DNA of 33,294 bases from Peptococcaceae bacterium CEB3 (GTDB taxonomy: Bacteria > Bacillota > Desulfitobacteriia > Desulfitobacteriales > Desulfitobacteriaceae): assembly GCA_001029295.1 (NCBI GenBank), contig LDXJ01000027.1, positions 1 to 33,294 of the forward strand, in the 5' to 3' direction. Each line of letters begins with the position of its first letter. The stretch's first letter is position 1. Under the pieces are notes generated by a model. That model was not told the origin of the DNA. It ran no database searches and worked only from the letters and a program-made list of their open reading frames with translations. Below are positions 9,005 to 16,525 of this stretch, piece after piece. Made by a program: the position numbers and the translations under genes.

Positions 9005-9038
9005 ACAAAAACAAAAGCACCCTGAATAGAAGGGTGCT
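9005..9038 (-). terminator. Leader terminator (attenuator) upstream of aroF
   Basis: AGCACCCT / AGGGTGCT forms an 8-bp stem with a 7-nt loop, followed on the minus strand by TTTGTTTTTG. It lies 356 bp before the aroF start and about 200 nt after the distal promoter, so it can end the leader transcript. Just upstream, GGTG can pair with the CACC of the 5' arm, a weak candidate antiterminator. Confidence 0.8.
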
Positions 9039-9242
9039 GAAAATTTCACCACTCCCATCCTACTGTACTACCCCATTCGACGAACCATACTTTAAACTTC
9101 TGTCTCTCCCCTCCTGCTCCTCCCGGAACCAAACCGGGATAATCATCTGACCCGATCGGGAATTTAAACCGCCGTCCTACCGTCCTGCCGTCGTACTGTG
9201 AAAACAGGGATCATCACCCTGTTTAACACCTTTATTCTTCGT

Positions 9243-9271
9243 ATTTTAGCATAAATGTTCTTTCTCAACAA
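9243..9271 (-). promoter_or_regulatory. Distal aroF promoter
   Basis: TTGTTG (9266-9271), 17 bp, then TAAAAT (9243-9248), with an upstream TG giving an extended -10. It begins about 60 bp past the trpA stop, marking aroF-tyrA-aroA as a separate unit from the trp operon. Confidence 0.65.
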
Positions 9272-9328
9272 CCCCTGAATCAATTCAAAGGAATGCGGCA
9301 CGCAAACGATCTTCAAGATCTTAGATCC

Positions 9329-10162
9329 TTAAGATCTATAGGTCTTTTCCTGCCAAAGATCGCCGAGCCAGGCATACGCTCCTCTTTCGGCCTCCTCCAG
9401 TTCGGCGCCCTGTAAACCGCTTTGATCCAAGCCGGAAAGGCGCTCCACCAAGGCGCTGCCGACGATGACCCCCTCCACGGCCGGAGCCAAGCGTTCTACC
9501 TGTTCCCGGCTGCGCAGGCCGAAGCCGACACAGCGGGGGAGGCGCAAATCACTTCCCAGCCGAGCAATGAAATCCAGAACCTCCGGCGCGATTCCCGACT
9601 CCCCGCCCGTGATCCCGTTCTTAGCCAAGACATAGACGAAGCCGCCCTCAGCCTCTTGCAACGCTTCAATGTCTTCTGCCTCACCGGTGAGAGCCGCCAT
9701 GGGAATAAAGGCTAAACGCCGGCCCACCAGTTGTTCCGCTCTCTCGCGGAATACCCGTCCCTCCCGCCAGGGCAGGTCCGGCAGGATCAAGCCGTCCACC
9801 CCCGCCTCCGCGGCTTCCCGGACGAAATCATCCCAACCGTAGCGTAAAAGGGGGTTCAGGTAACTCATGAGGAGAAGAGGGGTTTCACACTCCCGGCGAA
9901 AATCGCGCACCATGTCTAAGACCCGGCTCAGCCTCATCCCGGCTGCCAGAGCCCGTCCCCCCGCCGCCTGAATCACCGGCCCATCGGCCATCGGATCGCT
10001 GAAAGGCACCCCCAACTCCAGGATATCGACACCCGCATCAGCCAACCCTCTCAGTCGGCGCAGGCTCGTTTCATAATCAGGATCCCCCGCCATTACATAA
10101 GCGATGAGGCGGGTTAGGCCCCGAGCAGGGCGGACAAAAGCCTCCTCCAGTCTCTCACTCAT
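9329..10162 (-). CDS. trpA: Tryptophan synthase alpha chain
   Basis: Cleaves indole-3-glycerol phosphate to indole and glyceraldehyde-3-phosphate, and passes indole to TrpB. 277 residues. [15 protein letters not shown] holds the catalytic Glu49 and Asp60. PDLPWREG and a C-terminal [19 protein letters not shown] phosphate-binding region follow. The open frame extends 72 codons upstream, but those overlap trpB. The ATG at 10162 has a GGAGG site and overlaps the trpB end by eight bases, indicating coupling. A 22-bp palindrome (9316-9337, AGATCTTA arms) spans the stop codon but lacks a T-run. The presence of TrpA shows the pathway is meant to run from indole-glycerol phosphate, although trpC is not nearby. 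Confidence 0.96.
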   Translation of the reverse strand: MSERLEEAFVRPARGLTRLIAYVMAGDPDYETSLRRLRGLADAGVDILELGVPFSDPMADGPVIQAAGGRALAAGMRLSRVLDMVRDFRRECETPLLLMSYLNPLLRYGWDDFVREAAEAGVDGLILPDLPWREGRVFRERAEQLVGRRLAFIPMAALTGEAEDIEALQEAEGGFVYVLAKNGITGGESGIAPEVLDFIARLGSDLRLPRCVGFGLRSREQVERLAPAVEGVIVGSALVERLSGLDQSGLQGAELEEAERGAYAWLGDLWQEKTYRS

Positions 10163-11495
10163 CACAATCCCTCCTCGCGAGATAAGCGGATAGGGTCTCG
10201 ACATCTTTGTCCCCTCTCCCGGACAAATTGACGACAATGACCTCTTCGCCGCTGAGCTGCGCCGCCAATCTAAAGGCATAGGCCAAGGCGTGGGCACTCT
10301 CCAGCGCGGGCAGGATCCCCTCGCTCCGGCAGAGGATTTCACAGGCCCGGACGGCTTCATCATCCCCGACCCGCACATACTCGGCCCTGCCGCTTTCTTT
10401 GAGATAGCTGTGCTCCGGACCTACCCCGGGATAATCGAGACCGGCCGAGACGGAATGTGTGGGCTGGATCTGCCCGTCGTCATCCTGGAGCAAATAGCTG
10501 TAGGCCCCGTGCAGAACGCCCGGTTCGCCCAGACCCAAAGTCGCCGCATGGTACTTGGGTTCGTCCCCTTTTCCGCCGGCCTCCACCCCGATCAGACGGA
10601 CGGAGGTATCTTCGATGAAGGGATGGAAAAAGCCGATGGCGTTGCTTCCGCCCCCCACGCAGGCCACCAAGGCATCCGGAAGGCGGCCTAACGCCTTCAG
10701 GGCCTGTTCTTTAGTCTCCCGCCCGATCACGGCCTGGAAATTCCGCACCATGGTCGGGAAGGGATGGGGACCGGCCGCCGTACCGAAACAATAGAAAGTA
10801 TCCTCGACATGGCTCACCCAATCGCGTAAAGCTTCATTGATGGCGTCTTTCAAGGTTTTGGAGCCTTGGGTGACCGAGCGCACCTCCGCTCCCAACAAAC
10901 GCATGCGCAGGACATTCAAATGCTGCCGCCGGACGTCCTCTTCCCCCATATAAACGATGCAGGACAAGCCGAACAAGGCACAGGCAGTCGCCGTGGCCAC
11001 CCCGTGCTGCCCCGCTCCCGTTTCGGCAATGACCCGCCTTTTCCCCATGCGTTTGGCGAGCAGCACCTGGCCCAGCGTGTTGTTGATTTTATGGGCCCCG
11101 GTGTGATTCAAATCCTCCCGCTTCAGGTAAATCCGCGCTCCGCCCAGCTGGGCGCTCAGGCGCTCCGCGGCATAAAAGAGAGAGGGGCGCCCGACATATT
11201 CCCGCAAAAGGTGCACAAACTCCTCCGTAAAAGCCGGGTCTTTCTCTGCCTCAGCATACGCTTTTTCGACTTCGCGCAAGACCGGGACTAGGGTCTCAGC
11301 CACGTAAGCTCCGCCGAAAGGACCGAAGCGGCCCGGCCGCTCGTCCCCCCCGACCATCAGCGCGTGCCTGCTCTCGCTCTTCACCGGGTCCTCTTGCCCG
11401 CGCAGGCCATTCTTTTCTATGCTGCTTTCCTTTTTCCCGACCCTTTCAAGGACACTGACGCTTTCTGTGATGCTGACGCTTTCTATGACGCTCAT
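10155..11495 (-). CDS. trpB: Tryptophan synthase beta chain with N-terminal extension
   Basis: PLP enzyme joining indole and serine, 446 residues. The conserved body starts at [17 protein letters not shown] (about residue 53). HTGAHKINN carries the PLP Lys136, with [12 protein letters not shown] and GGGSNAIG downstream, as in the main TrpB class. AAAGGAG before the ATG at 11495 supports this start, which leaves about 50 extra residues not found in typical TrpB. They include a repeated [10 protein letters not shown] segment encoded by an 18-bp direct repeat (core CTGACGCTTTCT on the plus strand, 11455-11484). A shorter start at the ATG at 11357 would give a normal-length protein but has a weaker ribosome site. 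Confidence 0.95.
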   Translation of the reverse strand: MSVIESVSITESVSVLERVGKKESSIEKNGLRGQEDPVKSESRHALMVGGDERPGRFGPFGGAYVAETLVPVLREVEKAYAEAEKDPAFTEEFVHLLREYVGRPSLFYAAERLSAQLGGARIYLKREDLNHTGAHKINNTLGQVLLAKRMGKRRVIAETGAGQHGVATATACALFGLSCIVYMGEEDVRRQHLNVLRMRLLGAEVRSVTQGSKTLKDAINEALRDWVSHVEDTFYCFGTAAGPHPFPTMVRNFQAVIGRETKEQALKALGRLPDALVACVGGGSNAIGFFHPFIEDTSVRLIGVEAGGKGDEPKYHAATLGLGEPGVLHGAYSYLLQDDDGQIQPTHSVSAGLDYPGVGPEHSYLKESGRAEYVRVGDDEAVRACEILCRSEGILPALESAHALAYAFRLAAQLSGEEVIVVNLSGRGDKDVETLSAYLARRDCDE

Positions 11496-11615
11496 TTTTT
11501 CTCTCCTTTCCCGCTCTTTGATCCAAGCGTGAGACTTCCACTTTTGCAAGTAGGAATGCTTCCCTGTCCTCTGCTTGGGTGAGGGTAGACTCCCAGAACC
11601 TCAATGTTCAGCTTT

Positions 11616-11649
11616 AGCCAAACGAGTTCACCAGCCAAACGAGTTCACC
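11616..11649. repeat. 17-bp perfect tandem duplication between trpD and trpB
   Basis: AGCCAAACGAGTTCACC occurs twice back to back. The spacer (11496-11700) is unusually long for this operon, sits at the canonical trpC-trpF position, and contains no recognisable trpC or trpF sequence. A related 17-mer, with 14 of 17 bases matching, lies just downstream of the promoter at 32532-32537. Confidence 0.85.
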
Positions 11650-11700
11650 CGCCAGTGGGGCTTTCGCCTCCGCCGTTAGGAACGGTTTCCCGAACCCATC

Positions 11701-12726
11701 TCAAAGGGCCAAGCTCCTCGCATTTCCCGCCTGCAAGGCCTCCAGCTTCCCGAGGGCCGCGCCCGAGTCAATGCTCTCGGCGGCCAAAGCGATCCCTTCC
11801 CCAATATTTTTCACTTTGCCCGCCGCAAAGAACGCCACTCCGGAGTTAAGAAGGACGACATCCCGTTTGGGACCGGGCTCTCCTTCCAGGACCGCCAAAG
11901 TATAACGGGCATTTTCCTCAGGCCCGCCTCCCCGCAGTTCCGGTAGGGAACAGCGCGTCAGGCCGTATTCCTCCGGTGTCAGACGGAAGGGGATAAATTT
12001 GTCCCTTTCGACTAAAATAGCCTGGGTGGCAGCGGTTAAGCTGACTTCATCCAAACCGTCCTCTCCCACGACGACAATCGCCCGCTCCACGCCCAAAATC
12101 TGCAGGGCTTTGGCCAACTTGGGCAAAAGGGTGCGGGAAGATACCCCCAGGAGCTGGAAGGGTGCCCGGGCAGGATTCAAGAGCGGACCGAGCAGGTTGA
12201 AAATGGTCCTCACGCCCAACTCCCGCCGGTGAGCGGCTACCTTGCCCAAGGCCGGATGATACAGCGGAGCAAAGAGGAAAGCCATCCCTATCTCCCGCAG
12301 GTTGGCGGAACTCTCGCGCGGACTCAAATCCAGCGGTACCCCCAAGACTTCCAAGACGTCAGCGCTGCCGCAGCGGCCTGAGGCAAAACGGTTGCCGTGC
12401 TTGGCTACCGGCACTCCCGCCCCCGCCACTACAAAGGCCGTGGTGGTGGAAATGTTGAAGGTTCCTCCCCCGTCTCCACCCGTTCCGCAGGTGTCCACCG
12501 CTCCGGGAGGAGCCGGAATCCTTTCGCTCAACCCCCGCAGCACCCCGGCAAAAGCGGCGATTTCCTCCGCCGTCTCCCCTTTCATCCTCAGCCCGAGAAG
12601 CAAGGCCCCGATCTGGGCCCCGGTCAGTTCCCCGGCCATGAGTTCCGCCATCACCCCGGCCGCCAGTTCGGCGGGCAAATTTTCTCCCCGGGTCAGATTG
12701 TCCAAAGCCTCACGAATCGCACTCAT
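11701..12726 (-). CDS. trpD: Anthranilate phosphoribosyltransferase
   Basis: Transfers phosphoribosyl from PRPP to anthranilate. 341 residues, normal length. The PRPP-binding signature CGTGGDGGGTFNIST is at residues 80-94, followed by KHGNRFASGRCGSADVLEVLG and FLFAPLYHPALGKVA, with the IFNLLGPLLNPA loop. AAAGGGGAG precedes the ATG. It follows trpG after 61 bp and precedes the trpC/trpF-less gap. Its product, phosphoribosylanthranilate, has no consumer encoded in this window. Confidence 0.97.
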   Translation of the reverse strand: MSAIREALDNLTRGENLPAELAAGVMAELMAGELTGAQIGALLLGLRMKGETAEEIAAFAGVLRGLSERIPAPPGAVDTCGTGGDGGGTFNISTTTAFVVAGAGVPVAKHGNRFASGRCGSADVLEVLGVPLDLSPRESSANLREIGMAFLFAPLYHPALGKVAAHRRELGVRTIFNLLGPLLNPARAPFQLLGVSSRTLLPKLAKALQILGVERAIVVVGEDGLDEVSLTAATQAILVERDKFIPFRLTPEEYGLTRCSLPELRGGGPEENARYTLAVLEGEPGPKRDVVLLNSGVAFFAAGKVKNIGEGIALAAESIDSGAALGKLEALQAGNARSLAL

Positions 12727-12787
12727 ACTCCGCTCCCCTTTCCTTCCTCAGCTCGTCTTCCTTACTATCATTATCAACCATACTTCA

Positions 12788-13426
12788 TTAACCATACTTT
12801 CGTTCCGGACCCGCGGCAGCTGTATTTCCCTCCACCACGGCCAGAAACGTGCGCAAGATCTTGTCCCCATCCGGCGTCAGAATGCTTTCCGGGTGAAATT
12901 GCAGCCCGTAAAACGGATGTTCCCGGTGTTCTATCCCCATGACCAAACCCTCTGCCGTTTGCGCCGTCACCGCCCACTCCGGACCAAGGCTTTCTCTGTC
13001 CACCATCAAAGAATGGTAGCGACCCGCTTTAAACCCTTGTTCCAGGCCGGCGAACAGGCCCTCCCCGCAATGGTAGACTGCAGATGCTTTCCCGTGTACG
13101 ACCTCGGGCGCCCGAACCACTCGGCCGCCGAAAGCCATGGCCAGGGCCTGATGTCCCAGGCAAACACCCAGGACCGGGACCGCTCCGCCGCCCCGGGCTG
13201 CCCTTTCCCCCAGTTCTTGCACAAGTTCCAGGGAAATGCCGGCTTCCGTCGGAGTGCAGGGACCGGGTGAAAGGATGAGGCCCAAGGGTTTCTCAGCCAA
13301 AATCTCCGCGACCGTTTTTTCATCATTGCGCCAGACCCGCACCTCCTCTCCCCCCAGACGTCCCAAGGCCTGAGCGAGGTTGTACGTAAAAGAATCATAA
13401 TTATCGATCACCGTCAACAACTTCAT
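12788..13426 (-). CDS. trpG: Anthranilate/aminodeoxychorismate synthase glutamine amidotransferase subunit
   Basis: Class I glutamine amidotransferase supplying ammonia to TrpE, 212 residues. The triad is visible: Cys89 in LGVCLGHQ, and His178/Glu180 in LQFHPES. The oxyanion-loop motif LSPGPCTP is at residues 52-59. The start overlaps the trpE stop by 26 bases, so subunits are probably made in coupled fashion. Proteins of this type often also serve PabA in folate synthesis. No other pab gene is seen here, so dual use is possible but unproven. Confidence 0.95.
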   Translation of the reverse strand: MKLLTVIDNYDSFTYNLAQALGRLGGEEVRVWRNDEKTVAEILAEKPLGLILSPGPCTPTEAGISLELVQELGERAARGGGAVPVLGVCLGHQALAMAFGGRVVRAPEVVHGKASAVYHCGEGLFAGLEQGFKAGRYHSLMVDRESLGPEWAVTAQTAEGLVMGIEHREHPFYGLQFHPESILTPDGDKILRTFLAVVEGNTAAAGPERKYG

Positions 13427-15017
13427 CCACCGCCTTCATCAAAGCCATCGCTTTCTGGAGCGTTTCCGCGTACTCCCTCTCCGGCCGGGAGTCGTAGACA
13501 ATCCCCCCGCCGGCCTGGACATTTACCATATTCCCGCGAACTTGTAAAGTGCGGATGGTGATACAGAAATCGACATCCCCGTTCCAGCGCGCGATCCCCA
13601 GGGCACCACCGTACGCTCCTCTGCGCTCGGGCTCCAGTTCCTGCAATATTTCCATAGCGCGCACTTTGGGAGCGCCGCTCAAAGTCCCAGCCGGGAAAAC
13701 CGCTTTCAGAGCGGAAAGGCCGTCTTCCCCCGCACCCAATTCTCCTTCTACAGTGGAGACGAGATGCATGACATGGGAGAAGCGCTCGACCTTGGCGTAT
13801 TGACTGACCTCGACACTGCCATAGCTGGCCACCCTCCCGATGTCGTTTCGCCCTAAGTCCACCAGCATGGCGTGTTCGGCATTCTCCTTGGCATCCAGAC
13901 GCAATTCCTTTTCCCTGGCTTTATCGACTGCCTTATTAGGGCTCCGCGGCCTAGTCCCGGCAATCGGACGGGTGACCACCCTCTTCCCCAGTGTGGAGAC
14001 GAGGAGTTCGGGAGAACTCCCAACCAGAGTCTCTTTCTCTCCTTCCAGATAAAACATATAGGGGGAAGGATTGAGAAGCCTCAGCCGTTCATAAATCCGC
14101 CAAGGACTTGCTTCCGCCCGACGGGAAAAGCGCTGAGAGAAAACTCCCTGAAAAATATCTCCCGCCCGAATGAATTCCTGAATCCGACGAACCTTCTCCA
14201 GATAGGAAGCGCGGTCCATATTGCTCCGCCAGGGGACGGGCGGTGCCGGTTCCTCCTGCGGCAACCCCTTTTCGCGCGGTCTTAGTTCTCCTCCGGCAGG
14301 GGTTTTCTCCTCCTTCCGGGAACCATCCCCCTCCCGAGGACCATCCTCTTCCCGAGGGCCGTCCTCCTCCCGAGGGTCGTACGGGCCCCGCCCGGGGTTG
14401 GACACACCCGAGCGGCTAATTCCCGCACTCCGCAAAAAATCATCGATCTCCCGTCCCCAGCCGACCAGGAGGTCCTCCGCCCCGGCCCTTGTCTGCGCGA
14501 ATACTTCCAAAACCAGGCGGTCCTCTTTGGGCAACCAGATAACATTCACAGGGCAGGCGCGGAAGAAATACGAGGGTGCGGCCGCGGTAGATTGGGGTTT
14601 TTGCCAGACAAGCCCCCACTCGTAATCAAAATAGCCGATCAGACCGCTCTCCAAAACGGGGACACCCGTTCCCTCGCCGCAGGGTTGACAGTTCCGGCGC
14701 CAGGCCCGCAGGAATCCTCTCAGTTCCTCGAGCGGATCAGGCCCTGACCGATAGTTACCTGCCACCAGCCAGCCTTGGCCGAACCCGAGATACGAACGTT
14801 CGTGCTCACGTTCCTGCCCTTCCAGAACGAACCGACAGGGCATTCCCAACCGCTCCCCCAGCCGAGCCAGATACAAAATCCCCGCCTCCGGGCGGACCTT
14901 GGCACTGACCGAGCCCCACTCCCGACTTGCCACAAACACCTTTGTACTCAGCGGATCCCACTCCCGATTTGGCGCAAACACCTTTCTCCTCACCCCAGCT
15001 TTCTCTCCCGGCTTCAT
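13401..15017 (-). CDS. trpE: Anthranilate synthase component I, with repeat-bearing N-terminus and linker
   Basis: Converts chorismate plus ammonia to anthranilate. The C-terminal chorismate-binding domain is complete: VGSSPELLV, RPIAGTRPRS, ENAEHAMLVDLGRNDIGRV, VMHLVSTVEGEL and FPAGTLSGAPKVRAMEI. The ATG at 15017 is the first start after the leader terminator. A longer frame to 15053 lies inside that terminator. A GTG at 14981 right after AGGAG is an alternative. Two oddities occur. Codons 12-39 are a 42-bp imperfect direct repeat (14901-14984) encoding KVFAPNREWDPLST then KVFVASREWGSVSA. Between the N-terminal and catalytic domains there is an acidic insert encoded by three 18-bp units (14323-14376). 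Neither touches active-site motifs. The trp leader upstream controls it. Confidence 0.95.
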   Translation of the reverse strand: MKPGEKAGVRRKVFAPNREWDPLSTKVFVASREWGSVSAKVRPEAGILYLARLGERLGMPCRFVLEGQEREHERSYLGFGQGWLVAGNYRSGPDPLEELRGFLRAWRRNCQPCGEGTGVPVLESGLIGYFDYEWGLVWQKPQSTAAAPSYFFRACPVNVIWLPKEDRLVLEVFAQTRAGAEDLLVGWGREIDDFLRSAGISRSGVSNPGRGPYDPREEDGPREEDGPREGDGSRKEEKTPAGGELRPREKGLPQEEPAPPVPWRSNMDRASYLEKVRRIQEFIRAGDIFQGVFSQRFSRRAEASPWRIYERLRLLNPSPYMFYLEGEKETLVGSSPELLVSTLGKRVVTRPIAGTRPRSPNKAVDKAREKELRLDAKENAEHAMLVDLGRNDIGRVASYGSVEVSQYAKVERFSHVMHLVSTVEGELGAGEDGLSALKAVFPAGTLSGAPKVRAMEILQELEPERRGAYGGALGIARWNGDVDFCITIRTLQVRGNMVNVQAGGGIVYDSRPEREYAETLQKAMALMKAVDEVVDGDR

Positions 15018-15031
15018 ACGCCGGGATTTAA

Positions 15032-15070
15032 AGAAAAATAAAAAAACCAACACTCAAATGAGTGCCGGTT
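15032..15070 (-). terminator. trp operon attenuator terminator
   Basis: Minus-strand stem AACCGGCACTC / GAGTGTTGGTT (11 bp with two G-U pairs, loop ATTT) runs directly into TTTTTATTTTTC, 15 bases before the trpE ATG. A competing fold pairs AUGAG (15086-15090) with CUCAU (15058-15062) and CUGGU (15078-15082) with ACCGG (15065-15069), so terminator and antiterminator are mutually exclusive. Confidence 0.9.
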
Positions 15071-15085
15071 TCATTACACCAGAAC

Positions 15086-15204
15086 CTCATCTCAGCTCAA
15101 CTCAACTTCGCGCAACCCTAATCTCTGCTAAACTCAACTTACTTGTACAATTGTGGCTTACTCGATCCCTACGCTCTGCCTAAACCTGCTCACTAACTTA
15201 ACTC
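15086..15204 (-). promoter_or_regulatory. GAG/UAG triplet array, TRAP-type RNA-binding site
   Basis: The leader RNA contains about 15 GAG or UAG triplets plus several AAG, many separated by exactly two bases: GAG-uu-UAG-ca-GAG-au-UAG (15118-15136) and GAG-uu-GAG-cu-GAG-au-GAG (15086-15103). The last triplets lie inside the antiterminator's 5' strand. A 9-bp hairpin (15206-15243, GACTGACTC/GAGTCGGTC) stands at the transcript's 5' end, as in the Bacillus subtilis trp leader, where TRAP binds 11 such triplets with tryptophan. No mtrB is in the window, so the ligand protein is inferred. The HutP-family protein encoded nearby is another possible reader. Confidence 0.75.
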
Positions 15205-15258
15205 TGACCGACTCAAGGAAAGCCTATTCGCTTCGAGTCAGTCACTCTCACTGAACCT

Positions 15259-15288
15259 AGTATATAGGAGAGGAGTCTTTTTCGTCAA
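15259..15288 (-). promoter_or_regulatory. trp operon promoter
   Basis: TTGACG (15283-15288), 18 bp, TATACT (15259-15264) on the minus strand. The expected start near 15252 gives a leader of about 235 nt whose first element is the 5' hairpin. The promoter lies in the 322-bp gap between aroH and trpE, so trp can be transcribed independently of hutP-aroH. Confidence 0.85.
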
Positions 15289-15339
15289 TACCCACTTTCA
15301 AGATCTTCGCACCAAAATGTTTACTCCTGCCTAACCCCT

Positions 15340-15702
15340 TCATTGGGCGGCCAAATCTTTGCGCAGGCTCACGGCTCGGCGCAAATAGATGTGGCGCATC
15401 TCCTTCTGGGTCAGGTCCGTATTGACATGGAGCAAAACCCTAATGCAGAGCGGCATGGCACCCTGAACCGGAATCTCCGTGGAGCAGAGCAAAGGCACAC
15501 GTTCCCAGCCGATTTCCCGGGCAAAAGAAGCGGGAAAGTCCGCATTCAGATCCGGAGTCACAGTGAAAACGGCACTCACGATCTCCTCTAAGGCAATATT
15601 GTTCTCCCTGACAATCGCCTGGAGCAATTCCTGGGTCGCCACCCGAATCTCTTCTGCCCTATTTTTCTCAACGGTTGTGGCTCCCCTTATTCCCCGCACC
15701 AT
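15340..15702 (-). CDS. aroH: Chorismate mutase, AroH type
   Basis: Rearranges chorismate to prephenate at the branch toward phenylalanine and tyrosine. 120 residues, the normal size of the monofunctional trimeric AroH of Bacillus. The opening MVRGIRGATTVEKN carries the substrate-binding Arg, and the pattern SAVFTVTPDLNADFPASFAR followed by VPLLCSTEIPVQGAMPLCIRVLLH is diagnostic. GGGAGAGG four bases before the ATG supports the start. It follows hutP in the same direction after 86 bp of purine-rich repeat (GGACGG-like motifs on this strand) and precedes the trp promoter. It has no obvious terminator of its own. Confidence 0.97.
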   Translation of the reverse strand: MVRGIRGATTVEKNRAEEIRVATQELLQAIVRENNIALEEIVSAVFTVTPDLNADFPASFAREIGWERVPLLCSTEIPVQGAMPLCIRVLLHVNTDLTQKEMRHIYLRRAVSLRKDLAAQ

Positions 15703-15788
15703 AAGACCTCTCCCTTCCTTACCGTCCTGTCCTCCCGTCGGGTCCTGCCCCCGCCCTTCCCATCCGTCCTTCCGTCTTTCCGTCCTGC

Positions 15789-16214
15789 CTACAAGCTTTC
15801 CTTGGGAGCCGCCCTGTGGCCCAATCCCATGGCCACCTCATCCAAGTGCAAGAGCCCGACCCCAAAGAAAATAGCCACGGTCAGGTGCTCGTCACGTCGC
15901 GCGACCCCGATTTTGCCACCCACATTGAGCCCTATGGCTTTGGGCATAATCTGGGTCAACGCTTCACGCGTCGCTCCCGCCACCGCGCCTTCGTCTCCGT
16001 GGGTCTCCTTGATCACCCCTTCGCGCTTGGCAGCCACCACGGCCCGCTCGATAATTTTCTTCACAGAAGTCACATAATCTCCGCCGTAATCCACGCCCGC
16101 AGTCTTAATCCCCTGCCTGGCAAAGAACTCCTTCAGTTCCGTTTCTTCCTCCCGACTTTCCGTCATTGCCATTTTTAGGGCAGCCATCGCTACTCGTTTG
16201 CTTTGGGCAATCAT
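15789..16214 (-). CDS. hutP: HutP-family RNA-binding antiterminator
   Basis: 141 residues. The central KREGVIKETHGDEGAVAGATREAL and the C-terminal GLNVGGKIGVARRDEHLTVAIFFGVGLLHLDEVAMGLGH regions resemble Bacillus subtilis HutP, a hexamer that with histidine and Mg2+ binds UAG triplets in the hut leader and prevents termination. The His in ETH and the terminal GLGH are candidate metal/ligand residues. GGGGAGG eight bases before the ATG fixes the start. There is no histidine-utilisation gene here. Instead hutP forms a unit with aroH and lies upstream of a trp leader full of UAG/GAG triplets. Its ligand and target are therefore open. The family call is strong, the function inferred. Confidence 0.88.
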   Translation of the reverse strand: MIAQSKRVAMAALKMAMTESREEETELKEFFARQGIKTAGVDYGGDYVTSVKKIIERAVVAAKREGVIKETHGDEGAVAGATREALTQIMPKAIGLNVGGKIGVARRDEHLTVAIFFGVGLLHLDEVAMGLGHRAAPKESL

Positions 16215-16278
16215 AAACTTTTACCTCCCCATCCTCACGGACATACCACTCCCCTAAAGAACACCACTCCCCAAGTGC

Positions 16279-16306
16279 AAAGAAAAGACACCTCGCCCGG
16301 TGCCTT
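16279..16306 (-). terminator. Leader terminator (attenuator) upstream of hutP
   Basis: AAGGCACC / GGTGTCTT, loop GGGCGA, followed by TTCTTT on the minus strand, 65 bp before the hutP start. A competing stem CGGUG (16321-16325) with CACCG (16298-16302) would break it and place UUUAGGGGAG in the loop. The 12-mer CTTTAGGGGAGT occurs on both sides of the terminator (16307-16318 and 16248-16259). Confidence 0.65.
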
Positions 16307-16456
16307 ACTCCCCTAAAGCCCACCGTCCTTCCCCTATATCACCTATGCAGCCGACAAATCGTCTTCTCTCCATACTACCGGGCCATCCGCCTGCGGGACT
16401 TCGAAGCCTCCCGAAATCAGCCGGTGCAACCCTATCCGCGTTCACACCTTGAGTGA

Positions 16457-16485
16457 ATTATAGTCTCTCCGTTGCCCTATTGCAA
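16457..16485 (-). promoter_or_regulatory. hutP-aroH promoter
   Basis: TTGCAA (16480-16485), 17 bp, TATAAT (16457-16462) on the minus strand, a near-consensus housekeeping promoter. The leader to hutP is about 235 nt and contains several UAG/GAG motifs and the terminator. I see no ORF in 16215-16525. Confidence 0.85.
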
Positions 16486-16525
16486 GATCGCGGCCACCGC
16501 TTCCGCCTCCCGGACGTCTCTTCTC

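Noticed and set aside
8650-9328. Coding sequence in the aroF leader region
   Set aside because: Short frames lack ribosome sites and conserved features. Promoters, hairpins and a terminator account for the sequence.
9316-9337. trpA terminator at the palindrome over the stop codon
   Set aside because: The stem is AT-rich, lacks a following T-run, and the loop overlaps the coding end. It was kept only as a note.
11496-11700. Degraded trpC or trpF
   Set aside because: No frame gives TIM-barrel-like motifs. The spacer is too short and carries a simple repeat instead.
13872-14625. Long plus-strand frames opposite trpE
   Set aside because: They are shadows of a GC-rich gene with a strong conserved protein on the other strand.
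15018-15340. T-box or Trp-codon leader peptide upstream of trpE
   Set aside because: No UGGNACC-type T-box sequence and no short ORF rich in Trp codons. The triplet array explains the leader better.
16105-16323. Small ORF as a TRAP (mtrB) or anti-TRAP candidate
   Set aside because: It is out of frame over the hutP start and leader. Composition and sequence do not resemble either family.
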